Below, one piece after another: positions 47,622 to 55,985 of a stretch of DNA of 64,000 bases; the first letter of the stretch is position 1, and the number at the start of each line of letters is the position of its first letter. The DNA is taken from positions 14,413,501-14,477,500 of the forward strand of contig NC_073356.2 of NCBI RefSeq assembly GCF_027580225.2, given 5' to 3'. Made by a program: the position numbers and the translations under genes. The notes under the pieces were generated by a model that did no database searches, was not told the DNA's origin, and worked only from the letters and a program-made list of their open reading frames with translations. This DNA comes from Misgurnus anguillicaudatus (lineage: Eukaryota > Chordata > Actinopteri > Cypriniformes > Cobitidae).

Positions 47622-50600
47622 CACTGACCTGAGCCCGCTGAGGGTGACGGTCATCTGGTCTCCTGAGCGGAGAGCGCAGACTCCGGTGAGGGTGATGGTC
47701 GTCTGGTCTCCTGCACGGAGAGCGCAGACTCCGAAAAACACCCGCTGGCGATAGAGGAGGAGGAGGGTGAGCTGGTGTGTGCCCGCTCACGACTCTCTCG
47801 ATCCTCAGGAGACCTGGAGAGCGAAGAGGAATGCACTCTTATGTGTGGTTATGTGGGTACCGGCTAGACAGCCGGTGGAACAACAATGTAAAGGAGTGAA
47901 TCACCGTCTCCTGAAGAGTGATTCTCTCCAACTCCGGGTCGCCCGTCTCGGGGCCACTTAAACTCCCGATTGTCACAAGAAACGGCTGAGCGGGCGGGGT
48001 TCCCCTGCGCTGCAGAAATTAGGTCCAAGGAGGGGGAACCAAGGTTGCTGCCGCAGAACGCCCTCAGTGAGAGGCAGACTGAGGAGCTGGCATTGGTGGA
48101 CCAGGGCAGCTCTCTTCCGCCGGGGCACGACCTAGGAGATCGCCTCAGTTGCGCCGCGGAGCTGAATGACTCCCCGGACTCGCCAAAGAGGCCGGTCTGT
48201 GAGACAGGAGCATTCAGGAAGTTGTTCTTGTCTGCGTTCGTCGTGTCAGCCAGACACAGCCAAAGGTGGCATTTCGTGGACCACTGTGGTGGACATCGCA
48301 CGACCGAGGGTTGCGGCCTCCCTCGTGCAGATCTCTAAAGACCTGCAACGGAGCCATGGCAGCGGGGGAGGTGAGGGGTGAAGGCTGAATGGCGGTAGAT
48401 GGCCGCGAATCCATGTTTGAGTCAGCTCTTTGTGCTGTCGGGAAAGAAAGGCGCAGGAGGTGAGGACCGAGAAGCCAGAGCAGCTCCGAAGTACCAATCA
48501 TGCAGACGGGCTGGTTCAGGAGGAGGGGGGTTAACCCCTCCAACCCTACCGCTTTCGCTGCACGAGCGGGCACGGCCGCAATCTCCGGGTCGAATTCCGC
48601 CTCGGAGGGAAAGGGGGCTTCTCTCTGATGCTGCTGAAGTGACTGGACCAGAAGGAGGTCCAATGGATTCGGCAGAAATCGTAGAACACGACTCTTCAGT
48701 CTCCACCGCAATCGAAGAGGGTTATGCTCTCACAGAGAGAACAAAAACCCTCCACGAACGCAGCCTCGGAGTGCTCGATGCCCAAGCACGAAGACAGTGC
48801 TCATGACCGTCTCTGGAGCCCCTATACTTCTCGCATCCAAGATCGCACGGACGAAAAGCTATCCTGAAAAGGACGCTGATCTCCGAATATACGAGAGAGT
48901 GGCTGTCTTTTACAAGACACAAAGCTCTCAGTATTACTCCTTTAGGGAAATCACTCTATAGGTGCTCAGCTGATGATGCGCACAGGGAAAGGCAACGCAC
49001 ACACTAAACTCAAAAAAAAATTATGCAGAGCAGTGGAAAACTGCGAGCGTCTGCTGTGTTAGTACTGCTTGTCAACCAACTTCAGCAACCGTTCCCAGAA
49101 GAGCAAGTAGCTTCTCAGTAGCAGATAATGCCGGCTTTCGAACCTAAAAAGCTTTTTTCATATTCTGCAGCTGCGGCTTATGCTGAGTTTACACCAATCG
49201 CGTTTTGGGCGTCAAAATCGCATCTACCGCGCCTAGTTTGCCGCATGAACACTTTGAAAAAGCAAGCATTTGACGCGCGTCAGAGGCAAACTCCGCTTCT
49301 TGTGGGAGGGGCAAGTGCTATGCGGTTGTCTGTTTTCAAGATGACTGATGTTGATTGTGCATTTATCGAGAGAGTGACCGGTTTGTATGTGGTAACCTTA
49401 CCATAGGTTAAAATAAACAGCCGGGTCGATAAACGTCATGTGACTCAAAAGTGAAATGTGTATTACAACTTACCAGGTTGCCCGATGTCCTTACTGACAC
49501 TCTTGTAAGCGAGGTCCTTTTTATTCCTGTCTCCTATAGAATTAAGAACTTGTGTCGTATAGCTCCGGGTGACTGCTTAGGACAATATCAAGCGAAGCGT
49601 TGGTTGAATGAGTGACTCCGGGCAGGGCTGCCACCACAGCAGCAAGCAGGTTCCTGATTGGTTAACGCGGCGCGAAATTCCGCCAAAGTTCAAATTTTTC
49701 AACTCGGGCGTCAGCCGCAAATTCGCGTGAACTGCAAAATGCACAAAAAGCACATTCGCGCGTACCGCGCACAACGCTCAAATCGCGCATTTCGCGCACC
49801 GAACGCCTCTTCCGCGCCACGGGACCTCCTGACGCGCGTCAACGCGCCTTCACATTGACTTAACATTGAAATCTCTCGTGCTTCACGCCTCTACCGCGGT
49901 TTGTGTAAATGCAGCATTATATACGCACCTGGCGGGGCAGCGCCAGCATTATGCAAATAGTAGTTATCGAAGCAGATTGGTCTCTCTAAGCGAGTTCCCA
50001 ATTCGTCGGTCACAACGTGACGTCGTAGTGACCGACTGAAAATGAACATAATTCAGATGCCAATTTACATTTTAATTCAAATACAAAACAATCAAACGAA
50101 AAACCACTGCATACCTAGTAAGGATGATGATTACAGATTCCTCAAAATAAATTTAAAATACATGATGCTGTGTCAAGACAGCATCATGGGGGTTCCTTTC
50201 TGAATGTAGAAAATCCCACCCGACCCATTTACAAACTTTCCTTAAATATCCAAAGAGAACAAAGCTTGTTGTAAACTCAGGGTGTTGCCTAATATGCATA
50301 CAGAGGGTGATTGGTGGACAGGTTTAAGCTGGGGGGTGTCTCCCCGCATTGAGTGAAGTTTGATTACTTTTATTTTTAAACTTTAACATTGATTTCTGTT
50401 GTAATATTAATAAACCTATTAGACCACATGCATTGAAACACTTAATCTGACACCAAACGAGACCAGTTTCAGACACTTTGTGCATGTAGACTGTAGCATT
50501 CCATAAATGTCCCTGTGGATCCAGGCACCATTTGTCAGGGTTTGACACCATCTTACACCACCTTTAACAGTTAAGGCAGATCTGGGGCGAACACCATGTC

Positions 50601-53198
50601 TACTGTTTCGAGTAATGTAAGCCAGTGGTTCTCAAACTTTTTCAGCGTGCGGTCCCCTTTGTGTACGGTGCATTCCTTCGCGGCCCCCCCAAAGAAAATT
50701 TATGACAAAAAAACAGTTCTAAAACTTTGTAAAAATTTTAATTAAACAAAACATTAAATTATACAAAGTAGTGATACCTTATTTTTTTTTAGGTTTAATT
50801 TCACAGAATTCATGATAAATTTATGTATTTTATAAAATGTCATAAAACTGGGGCCCCCCTGGCACCATCTCGCAGCCCCCCTGGGCGCCCCGGACCCCAG
50901 TTTGAGAACCACTGATGTAAGCTATCTTGTCCAGTGTTGGGGAAAGTTACTTTTAATAGTAATGCATTGGAATATTAAGTTACTCCCATAAAAGTAACTA
51001 ATTGCACTACTTAGTTACTTTTCATGGAAAATAATGCGTTACTTTTTAGTTACTTTTGCGTAACTTTTTCTTGGCTGAGGCTTGAACTCTTTCAGGCCTT
51101 GCAGGTGTTTTATGACCAAAAGTTCTGCTTTCAGAAATTGCATATTTAATCACAAAAATGTTGAGCTCTGGCCTGCCATCTCAGTTTCTGACTCAAGCTG
51201 TTCCCACACTGGCGTGTACGTATAGAGTGCATAATGTGACTACCTTTAGTTTAATTCAGTACATAATTTTTTAATCAAATTAATTAAACTAAAAAAGTAA
51301 CTTACATTACTTTTTTAGAAAAGTAACTCAAATATTAATGTGTACATTTAAAAAACAATGCGTTACTTTACTCGTTACTTTAGAAAAGTAATATTATTAC
51401 GTAATGCACGTTACTTGTAATGCGTTACCCACAACACTGATCTTGTTAACCAGGTAACTTTTACTTTTTGCAGTAGGGTATAACATTTCACACTAAAAAA
51501 TACTCACTCGGCTTTTGTAGATGTTTTGACCACACACAGCAGATTCAGAAGACCGTTTTCAGATCTGCTATATCTCCAGAGTTTAAATTCAATGAGCTTG
51601 TCTCCTGAATTCAGCAAATCAAATGCCAGAGCTGACCACTGAGGAGGAGACAATTTAAGTCGACTGTGTCTGAAAATCTTTTTCCAACGTATTTCTTGTA
51701 CTTCCCGCACTAGCGATTGATCATTCAGTTCATTCAGACAGTGAAACAGATTAATAGATTTCTCTGTATTGGGATTATCTCTAATCTTTTGCTTCATGTA
51801 CTCATTTATTTCCTGACTGCTCTCTGTCAGTGTGAAGAGGTCTTGTATCATTTTCTGATTGGACTCCAATGAAAGACCCATAAGAAAGCGGAGGAAGAGG
51901 TCCAGGTGTCCATTTTCACTCTGTAAGGCCTTGTCAACGGCTCTCTTTAGAAAGTCATTAATTGTTGACTTGTAGAAACTAAAGAGATTTGTGGCTTTGT
52001 GTACAAAAAGCAGAAACACATATAGAGCTGCAAGAAACTCCTGAATGCTCAGATGTACAAAGCTGAACACCTTCCCGAGGTGCAGTCCAAACTCTTCTTT
52101 GAAGATCTGGGTGCAAACTCCTGAATACACTGATGCTTCTCTGACATCAATGCCACACTCTATCAAGTCCTCCTCATAGAAGATCAGATTCCCTTTCTCC
52201 AGTTGTTCAAAAGCCAACTTTCCCAGTGACTGGATGGTATTTCTGAGCTCCTTAAGATCTAGTTCACATTTCCCATAATACTTCTGAGATTTTTGTTTCA
52301 TTTGAAAGATTAGGAAGTGTGTGAACATTTGAGTAAGAGTCTTTGGGATCTCTGCGCTCTCTGCCTTCCTCAGCATTCTCTCTAGAACAGTGGCTGAAAT
52401 CCAGCAGAAGACTGGAATGTGAGACATGATGTACAGACTTCTTGATGATTTGATGTGTGTGATGACTTCATTGGCCAGAATCTGATCATTAATTTTCTTC
52501 CTGAAATACTCATCCTTCTGATCATCATTGAACCCTCGTACATCAGTGACCTGGTCAATACACTCAGAAGGAATCTGATTGGCTGCTGCTGGTCGAGAGG
52601 TTATCCAGATCAGAGCAGAAGGAAGCAGATTCCCCTTGATGAGGTTTGTCAGCAGCACATCCACAGATGCTGATTGTGTAACACTAAACAAACTTTGATT
52701 GTTTGGGAAATCCAAAGCAAACCGACACTCATCCAGACCATCAAAGATGAAGAGGACTTTGTAGTCATTGAGGTCTGTGGATCTCAGCTCTTTGGTATTT
52801 GTGAAGAATTGATGAAGAAGATCCATCAGACTGAGATTCTTGTCTTTGATCAAGTTCAGTTCTCTAAAAGGAAGTGGAAATATGAAGTGAACATCCTGAT
52901 TCGCCTGTCCTTCAGCCCAATCCCGAATGAATTTCTGCACAGATGATGTTTTTCCAATTCCAGCGACTCCTTTAGTCAGCACACTTCTGATGGGTTTGTT
53001 TTGTTCAGGTAAGGATTTAAAGATTTCTTTGCACTTGATTGATGTTTCTTGTGTCTCTGGTCTTCTGGATGATATGTCAATCTGTCTCACCTCATGTACA
53101 TTGACCTTTTCACTCCCTCCCTCTGTGATGTAAAGCTCTGGGTAGACCTCATGCAGAAGTGTTGAGTTTCCCTGAGGATCCTTGACTTGAAATGCCAT
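30901..53198 (-). CDS. NLR-type receptor gene (fish NLRC3-like), eight exons recognised
   Basis: Cytoplasmic pattern-recognition or inflammasome-type protein of the large fish-specific NLR family. Order on the minus strand: NACHT exon 51508-53198, then LRR exons 42630-42798, 34974-35147, 33812-33985, 32997-33170, 31877-32050, 31388-31561, 30905-31069. The NACHT exon ends with two bases of a codon and every LRR exon begins by supplying one base and ends with two (phase-symmetric), so exons chain in frame. Exception: exon 42630-42798 is 169 bp and frame-broken. No N-terminal PYD/CARD exon and no C-terminal B30.2 exon is visible in the window. The last exon either reads to a TGA at 30901-30903 or splices at GTGAGT (30904) to something outside. 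The 22-kb span is mostly transposons. Function depends on skipping the broken exon; otherwise it is a pseudogene. Confidence 0.75.
31225..31360 (+). repeat. Dispersed repeat CACATTCACAACGCGCTGTAC, copy 1
   Basis: Matches 55840-55985 in the same orientation (GCTGTACAAAGATTAAAAGTG, GAACATAGTAAAATATTGAA). It lies in an intron of the NLR gene. Confidence 0.7.
31388..31561 (-). CDS. NLR LRR exon 6 (174 bp)
   Basis: Acceptor CTGTACAG and donor GTAAGTG. It encodes [40 protein letters not shown] and QCKLETLQ. Open throughout. Confidence 0.85.
31877..32050 (-). CDS. NLR LRR exon 5 (174 bp)
   Basis: Acceptor CTCTCCAG and donor GTGAGT. It encodes [40 protein letters not shown] and HCKVATLQ. Closest in its first half to exon 3 (shared SIKEEGC and LRLNPS), which suggests exon duplication within the gene. 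Confidence 0.85.
32051..32996. other. NLR intron, no further exon seen
   Basis: No LRR-like frame or known repeat. A G-run near 32868 and a small minus frame (32724-32939) have no domain. Confidence 0.4.
32997..33170 (-). CDS. NLR LRR exon 4 (174 bp)
   Basis: Acceptor CTCTATAG and donor GTGGGT. It encodes [40 protein letters not shown] and HCKLMKL. Open throughout. Confidence 0.85.
33323..33719. mobile_element. TTAAAGGGCACCTA miniature element
   Basis: Ends TTAAAGAGCACCTACTG and AATAGGTGCCCTTTAA are inverted with TTAA at both termini. It sits in the intron between LRR exons 3 and 4. Confidence 0.7.
33812..33985 (-). CDS. NLR LRR exon 3 (174 bp)
   Basis: Acceptor CTCTCCAG and donor GTGAGT. 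It encodes [40 protein letters not shown] and HCKLEKLL. Open throughout, same phase as the other LRR exons. Confidence 0.85.
34330..34910 (-). pseudogene. DIRS/Ngaro-type tyrosine recombinase fragment
   Basis: The minus-strand frame 34907-34635 contains [19 protein letters not shown] and [20 protein letters not shown], matching the region before the catalytic His-Arg of YR retroelement recombinases. Further left a frame reads [10 protein letters not shown] and a neighbouring frame [20 protein letters not shown], which matches the catalytic Tyr region. The HSTR block between them is lost and frames change at least twice. It is a different, older fragment from the DIRS element at 43731-50037 and lies in an NLR intron. 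Confidence 0.6.
34974..35147 (-). CDS. NLR LRR exon 2 (174 bp)
   Basis: Acceptor TGTCTAG and donor GTAAGTG. It encodes two LRR units: [20 protein letters not shown] and then [20 protein letters not shown], ending KLEKLR. Open throughout, phase 2 in and out. The first helix (QQCWFRQK) departs from the sister exons. Confidence 0.85.
35179..35729. mobile_element. Long-terminal-inverted-repeat miniature element (CCACTTTTTTT ends)
   Basis: The left arm (TTTTCCAGCTCCCCTAGA, GATCTCCGGGTCT, CAATCCATTGAATC) is matched in inverse on the right (GATTCAATGGATTG, AGACCCGGAGATC, TCTAGGGGAGCTGG) over roughly 130 bp. In the intron upstream of LRR exon 2. Confidence 0.8.
36675..36740. repeat. (CA)n microsatellite, imperfect
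   Basis: CACACA run with short CGCG interruptions, followed by a second shorter run. It creates spurious His/Thr-rich frames. Confidence 0.95.
36841..37828. other. No gene seen (interior of piggyBac-like element)
   Basis: Overlapping sense and antisense frames at 37030-37390 have no domain. A C-run occurs near 37436 and an A-run near 37519. Confidence 0.35.
37830..37864. repeat. Perfect 15-bp hairpin with CACGTG E-boxes
   Basis: GTGCATCACGTGTTT and AAACACGTGATGCAC are perfect inverted copies around a 5-bp loop. Each arm contains a CACGTG-like core. Confidence 0.75.
38039..38429. mobile_element. TA-flanked miniature element with CACTGCAAAAAAT ends
   Basis: The element 38041-38427 has ends CACTGCAAAAAATGAC and GATTTTTTGCAGTG and is flanked by TA on both sides. 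Inner words TTGTCTTGTTTTCAGTAGAAA and TTTCTACTGAAAACAAGA also pair. Tc1/mariner-type target. Confidence 0.85.
38940..39440 (-). pseudogene. Tandem exon-like repeats in the piggyBac-like element
   Basis: Three similar units of roughly 185 bp share CACATACATCATAACACATC and TTTACTATTTA. On the minus strand each has an acceptor-like pyrimidine tract and a short exon before GTAAGTTT. The best unit (39302-39379) reads [17 protein letters not shown] before a stop. This resembles small N-terminal modules seen in fish transposon proteins (of the kind with YSIV...VP motifs), but the match is weak and I assign no function. Confidence 0.35.
40501..41391 (-). mobile_element. hAT-type element with 8-bp GGATTAAC duplication
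   Basis: The element 40509-41383 has ends TTAGCCTG and CAGGCTA and is flanked by GGATTAAC on both sides. GC-rich promoter-like interior, with one exon-like minus frame (40972-41178). It is nested in the piggyBac-like element, so it is younger than that insertion. Confidence 0.8.
40972..41178 (-). pseudogene. First exon of an element-borne RecQ-like helicase, deleted
   Basis: 68-codon frame starting [20 protein letters not shown], then [20 protein letters not shown]. The pattern LKEEQ(x)nAFVdGKDV..PTGFGKS is the Q-motif and Walker A of RecQ-family helicases. Here only VLFGKS is left, consistent with an internal deletion removing the start of Walker A, after which the frame wanders. The identification is from pattern memory and not certain. 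No helicase core exists elsewhere in the element. Confidence 0.45.
41906..42298 (-). mobile_element. Harbinger-like non-autonomous element, copy 2 (internally deleted)
   Basis: Starts GGGTTCACACCAGCCGC after TTA and ends GGTGGGAACGCAGCA before TCA. It shares AGTTTGCCGCTTGAAC, CAAAGTTCAAATTTTTCAAC and CATTGAAATC with copies 1 and 3, but the middle 300-400 bp are missing. The terminal repeats are diverged and the TSD imperfect. Confidence 0.65.
42630..42798 (-). pseudogene. LRR exon 1 of the NLR, frame-broken
   Basis: Flanked by a good acceptor (TTTTCAG) and donor (GTAAGA). It translates [18 protein letters not shown] and then shifts. A second frame resumes with [24 protein letters not shown] sequence. 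The length is 169 bp against 174 bp in its sister exons, so a 5-bp loss in the Ser-Asn repeat region explains the shift. Inclusion would introduce an early stop. Sequence is the most diverged of the LRR exons here. Confidence 0.8.
43030..43640. mobile_element. Truncated hAT-type element (TACTTTACACCTCTG end)
   Basis: The right end AAGTACAGTAACGAAGTACA...CTTTACACCTCTG is a common hAT terminus in fish. The matching left end is absent. The preceding CpG-rich block and a 148-codon plus frame (43016-43462) show no domain. Confidence 0.45.
44491..45135 (-). pseudogene. DIRS tyrosine recombinase, C-terminal two thirds
   Basis: 214 codons, open. [13 protein letters not shown] holds the first catalytic Arg, [13 protein letters not shown] the His-x-x-Arg pair, and [13 protein letters not shown] the nucleophile Tyr. 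[20 protein letters not shown] and [16 protein letters not shown] are conserved family stretches. The enzyme joins circular element DNA into the genome. The N-terminal core-binding part is absent: the frame starts abruptly next to the end of RNase H, so an internal deletion joined the two. The catalytic half is well preserved, implying recent decay. Confidence 0.85.
45140..45957 (-). pseudogene. DIRS RNase H region
   Basis: Frame 45616-45140 gives [40 protein letters not shown] and [19 protein letters not shown], strongly typical of the DIRS RNase H and adjoining domain. Upstream, another frame (45957-45757) reads [20 protein letters not shown], the preceding linker. At least one frameshift separates them. 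Confidence 0.8.
46254..46304. repeat. (GA)n microsatellite
   Basis: About 25 uninterrupted GA dinucleotides inside the TTAA-flanked element. Confidence 0.95.
46526..46650 (-). pseudogene. Probable transposase first exon
   Basis: Starts [20 protein letters not shown] and continues [18 protein letters not shown] before a likely splice or break. I recall this basic RKRKS-YELY-KRRKD pattern at the start of uncharacterised fish transposon proteins. No catalytic domain follows. Confidence 0.45.
46872..47330 (-). pseudogene. DIRS reverse transcriptase remnant
   Basis: [20 protein letters not shown] marks RT fingers. [14 protein letters not shown] and, in a second frame, [20 protein letters not shown] match the palm region. 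The place of the YLDD catalytic motif reads [12 protein letters not shown] sequence, so the active site is gone. Multiple frame changes are present. Confidence 0.75.
47590..47620. repeat. (TG)n microsatellite
   Basis: Uninterrupted TG run of about 15 units within the DIRS element. Confidence 0.95.
47864..48706 (-). pseudogene. DIRS gag-like ORF1 remnant
   Basis: Three overlapping minus frames together follow the family's gag: [20 protein letters not shown] to [20 protein letters not shown], then [12 protein letters not shown], then [20 protein letters not shown]. At least two frameshifts, no function expected. Confidence 0.65.
49178..49919 (+). mobile_element. Harbinger-like non-autonomous element, copy 3
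   Basis: Element 49181-49916 with TTA duplications (49178-49180, 49917-49919). Ends TGCTGAGTTTACACC and TGTGTAAATGCAGCA are inverted. It has landed within the DIRS right terminal repeat, splitting TATAAGCCGCAGC. The interior is the same as copy 1 in inverse orientation, including CTTGTGGGAGGGGCAAGTGC. Confidence 0.85.
50038..50614. other. NLR intron, no gene seen
   Basis: No exon-like frame or named repeat. The 75-codon minus frame at 50324-50551 has no domain. Confidence 0.4.
50615..50922. mobile_element. hAT miniature element CAGTGGTTCTCAAAC with 8-bp duplication
   Basis: The element 50623-50914 starts CAGTGGTTCTCAAAC and ends TTTGAGAACCACTG. ATGTAAGC is duplicated perfectly on both sides. 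Confidence 0.95.
50924..51447. mobile_element. hAT miniature element CAGTGTTGGGGAAAGTTAC with 8-bp duplication
   Basis: The element 50932-51439 ends GTAATGCGTTACCCACAACACTG. The flanks ATCTTGTC and ATCTTGTT differ at one base. It is rich in AAAGTAACT words in both orientations. It begins 17 bp after the preceding hAT element, in the intron 60 bp from the NACHT exon donor. Confidence 0.9.
51508..53198 (-). CDS. NLR exon: FISNA remnant + NACHT + winged-helix region
   Basis: 564-codon frame to the in-frame stop, but splicing at GTGAGT (51507-51502) is expected, giving 563 codons plus two bases. Residues 1-45 resemble the end of the FISNA segment ([25 protein letters not shown]). Walker [10 protein letters not shown] lies at 77-85, Walker [13 protein letters not shown] at 148-159, sensor [12 protein letters not shown] at 195-206, and the winged-helix motif [16 protein letters not shown] at 378-393. 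All NACHT motifs look intact and there is no internal stop. The Met at 53198 aligns inside the FISNA segment and an in-frame TAA lies six bases upstream, so the usual N-terminal part of FISNA is missing; no AG acceptor fits immediately before it. The gene may start here or have lost its 5' end. Confidence 0.85.
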
Positions 53199-53735
53199 TT
53201 TTAATTAAGTTGTTATCTATAATCAATATTGAACCTATAAACATGAAAAAATCATTCAGTGTATTAGAAGAATAATTGTAAGGTAATGTCACATCAAGCA
53301 ATGTTTTGGAAAAAATACACAGGTATAGGAAATGCAGACAATGATTATATAAAAGTTACATGACTTTGTTTTATACTGGAGTTTTCTGGTTCATCTTCCT
53401 CAAGACAAGCGTGATCTCAAGCAATCCGTCCTATAAATCTTATCTTTTCTCTTAAAGGCGGAGTGCACAATGTTTGAAAGCCAGTGTTGATATTTGAAAT
53501 CACCTAACCAAACACGGCCCTACCCAGTGTTGTGTCTGAACGAGTTCATTGAACGAAATTTATTTTGACATAAATTCAAATTCAATTCAAATTCAAGAAT
53601 TGAATTGGAATTTATGAGTCATTCTCAATTCAATTCTGAATTCTGCACAAGCCCGACATATATTGTCTGCTTCGTTATTATTTGTAGTCGCTCCCGAAAG
53701 TTGCTCATAATATGCATAAAGTTAAACATTTCTCA
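53199..53735. other. Upstream of NLR exon; repeat fragments
   Basis: No NLR N-terminal exon was found. 53524-53650 has CAGTGTTGTGTCTGAACGAG and AATTGAATTGGAATT words of a hAT-type fragment. Confidence 0.4.
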
Positions 53736-54410
53736 ACTTTGTCGTGCAAATGGACACGCCCATTCAGTCGCCAATGATCACTGTCGCTCGTATCACCGGA
53801 AGTCGCCAAGCAACCCAATTCACTTTATCCCCGAATCTGACATGCATAAAGACCCGACCCGAGACAAACCCGAGAAAATTAGACCCGAGTCCGACCCGAA
53901 CTAGTGGCAATTTTTTAACCCGACTTGACCCGAATGTAAACGGTACTGATGTGTGTACAGTCTGCAGACACGCACGCAGCTGTCAGACAGAAAGAAACTG
54001 CGGTGGCCTCGCAACCAATTTGGCAAGGTGCTCCATATGTTTTACTTTGTTATATGACAATGACACCAAGGTAACCGCTAAAATGAACATTTAAAATTGA
54101 CTGACATGTCTGTCTCAACGAAAATTAACCTACCGCCAGCCACACAATGTCGCAAGCGCTCTTGGCAAACAGATGAGAGGTTTGAAAAGGACATTGACGC
54201 ACACACGCAAGAGAGTTTGGGTCTTCTCGGGTCCGTTCATCAAAAACACATTCATTTTAAATTACCCGAGACCCGATGCCGCTATTATTGTACCCGACCC
54301 GTGTCCGAGGTGCATGTGAAACTTTTAGACCCGAACCCGATCGGGTCTTGGGTCAGACCTTGGGTTTTCGGATCTAAGCGCGGACCTGTGAAGACATCTA
54401 GTCTGAATAC
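53736..54410. repeat. CCCGACCCGA-rich element fragment
   Basis: Repeated GACCCGA/CGGGTC words on both sides (53850-53935, 54215-54360) and a terminal GCGGACCTGTGAAGACATCT are those of a dispersed fish element. Open frames of up to 129 codons here arise from this biased composition. Confidence 0.5.
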
Positions 54411-54509
54411 AGCTTTACGCCCCATTCAGACAGACAGCGATGTTATTGCTGTGTGTCACCCGTCTCTTTCAATGAGGCGTTTCTAAATCTGCTTGTCATA
54501 AACAAATGA

Positions 54510-54640
54510 GTAGGCCTACCTGAGCAAGACACTTAACCCCTAGTTGCTCCAGAGGCGTGCGACCTCTAGCAATTGTAAGTCGCTTCGGATAAAAGCGTCA
54601 GCTAAATGAATAAGTAAGTAAATGAATAAGTAAGTATTCG
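54510..54640 (+). mobile_element. SINE 3' tail
   Basis: GAGCAAGACACTTAACCCC and AATTGTAAGTCGCTTCGGAT followed by AAAAGCGTC and a TAAG-rich tail are the conserved 3' part of tRNA-derived fish SINEs. The tRNA head is missing. Confidence 0.8.
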
Positions 54641-55223
54641 TGTTAATCTTGGCTTGATAATGTCTTGAATTTTTTAGGCTTGTTTCACATCAAAAACAAA
54701 TTTCGTCTTAAAGCTCCTGAAATAAGAATGTTCAAGTAATAAAAACTGTTTTCAACAGCTTGAAAATCAAAGTAAAAAAATACAGTGTGCCTCAAAGCAG
54801 ATTTCACGTCAAGGTAATCCAAGAAATCAATAGAATACAATCTCACCTTTCAATTGTCTTCCTTTATCCAGATAAGCTTTTTGAGGTGATCGTATCATCA
54901 AATATTATTTTTCCAAATGGTTATTCAAATAAAGAAACCCTATAAGGCTTAGGTACAGTATATGTTCATGCTGCTGTAATTCTAGTCAGTGTATCTGTGA
55001 TGTTCTGTCTCTGCTTATCCAAACATATTAGATTATGCATGAGGCTTACTTACGAACTCCTATAAGAAGTCTAGCTATGTATGTAGTCCATACACTAACG
55101 AATGTTGCCGAGCCAGTTTTGTGAAAGTAACCTGATCACTGTGTCTTTTGAAACTTCTTATATTGACCAGTTGCTGGCATTGACTTCCTTATTTACTAGT
55201 TTTACGCCCCTGTGGGTGTTTTG

Positions 55224-55230
<7 letters not shown>

Positions 55231-55263
<33 letters not shown>
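55231..55263. repeat. (TC)n microsatellite
   Basis: About 16 uninterrupted TC units. Confidence 0.95.
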
Positions 55264-55267
<4 letters not shown>

Positions 55268-55839
55268 TCTGTCTTCTGTTTCTCTCTTAGGTCCACCCTG
55301 TTGCTCACTACAGACATCCAGCATGATCAACGCACAGTGTGATTGCTGCTATGACCTGTTTACGGGTATTTGTTTACCTGTAGCGCATGCTGATGACGTG
55401 TGTCGCAGCCGTCACATCCTACGATTCAATAGGTGTCATTATTTTACAGTCTACTCTACATTCTTGTCGTATCCAAGTTTAAATGATCCATATTGCACAG
55501 TATGATGAGGTAATGATCTTATAGGATGGAAAAATGTATGCATTGTAGATGTGCTTGCTGTGATTGTTGCTTATTGATGCTTATTTTATTGATGTTTATT
55601 GTATCTGTCTATTTAATCTTTTATCATCTATCTACTCTTATCTACAGTGTGTTCCAAATTATTTTGCATGTCACATAGTGTATCAATAAGATTTCAGTCT
55701 AAAAAAAACATTCAGGTTTTAAAGAATAAGCTTTGTTTTATTTCCTTCTTAGCTAACTGTATCAATCTCAGACAGGTTTCTTCATTAGTTTGATTTTAGT
55801 TAAAGGGAAGCCTACTTGAAATAAATTAATAGGGCTAGG

Positions 55840-55985
55840 CTAAATGCTAACACATTCACAAGGTGCTGTACAAAGATTAAAAGTGCACATACACTGAAAA
55901 AAGATAGGTATGTATTAATTCGTCTAAGTTCAGGTAAGAACATAGTAAAATATTGAAAAACTGTGGTTTTAAAAAAGCTATTTAT
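55840..55985 (+). repeat. Dispersed repeat CACATTCACAAGGTGCTGTAC, copy 2
   Basis: Same sequence and orientation as 31225-31360. Confidence 0.7.

Larger units (their letters stand above)
43731..50037 (-). mobile_element. DIRS-type retroelement with two nested insertions
   Basis: Inverted terminal repeats: left 43786-43933 and right 49136-49177 plus 49917-50037 (shared GAATTGGGAACTCGCTTAGA, TTTGCATAATGCTGGCG, GCCGCAGCTGCAGAATA). The left edge carries GGTTACAGATGTAACC and GTTCCCTAAAGGAAGGGAAC, typical of fish DIRS. Minus-strand gene order gag-like, RT, RNase H, tyrosine recombinase fits the class. Insertions: TTAA-flanked element (46121-46867) between RT and RNase H, and a Harbinger-like element (49181-49916) inside the right terminal repeat. 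Several frames are broken, so it is inactive. Sits in the NLR intron between the NACHT exon and LRR exon 1. Confidence 0.9.

Noticed and set aside
53744..54486. Overlapping open frames of up to 129 codons
   Set aside because: They arise in a GACCCGA-rich repeat with biased composition and show no conserved motif.
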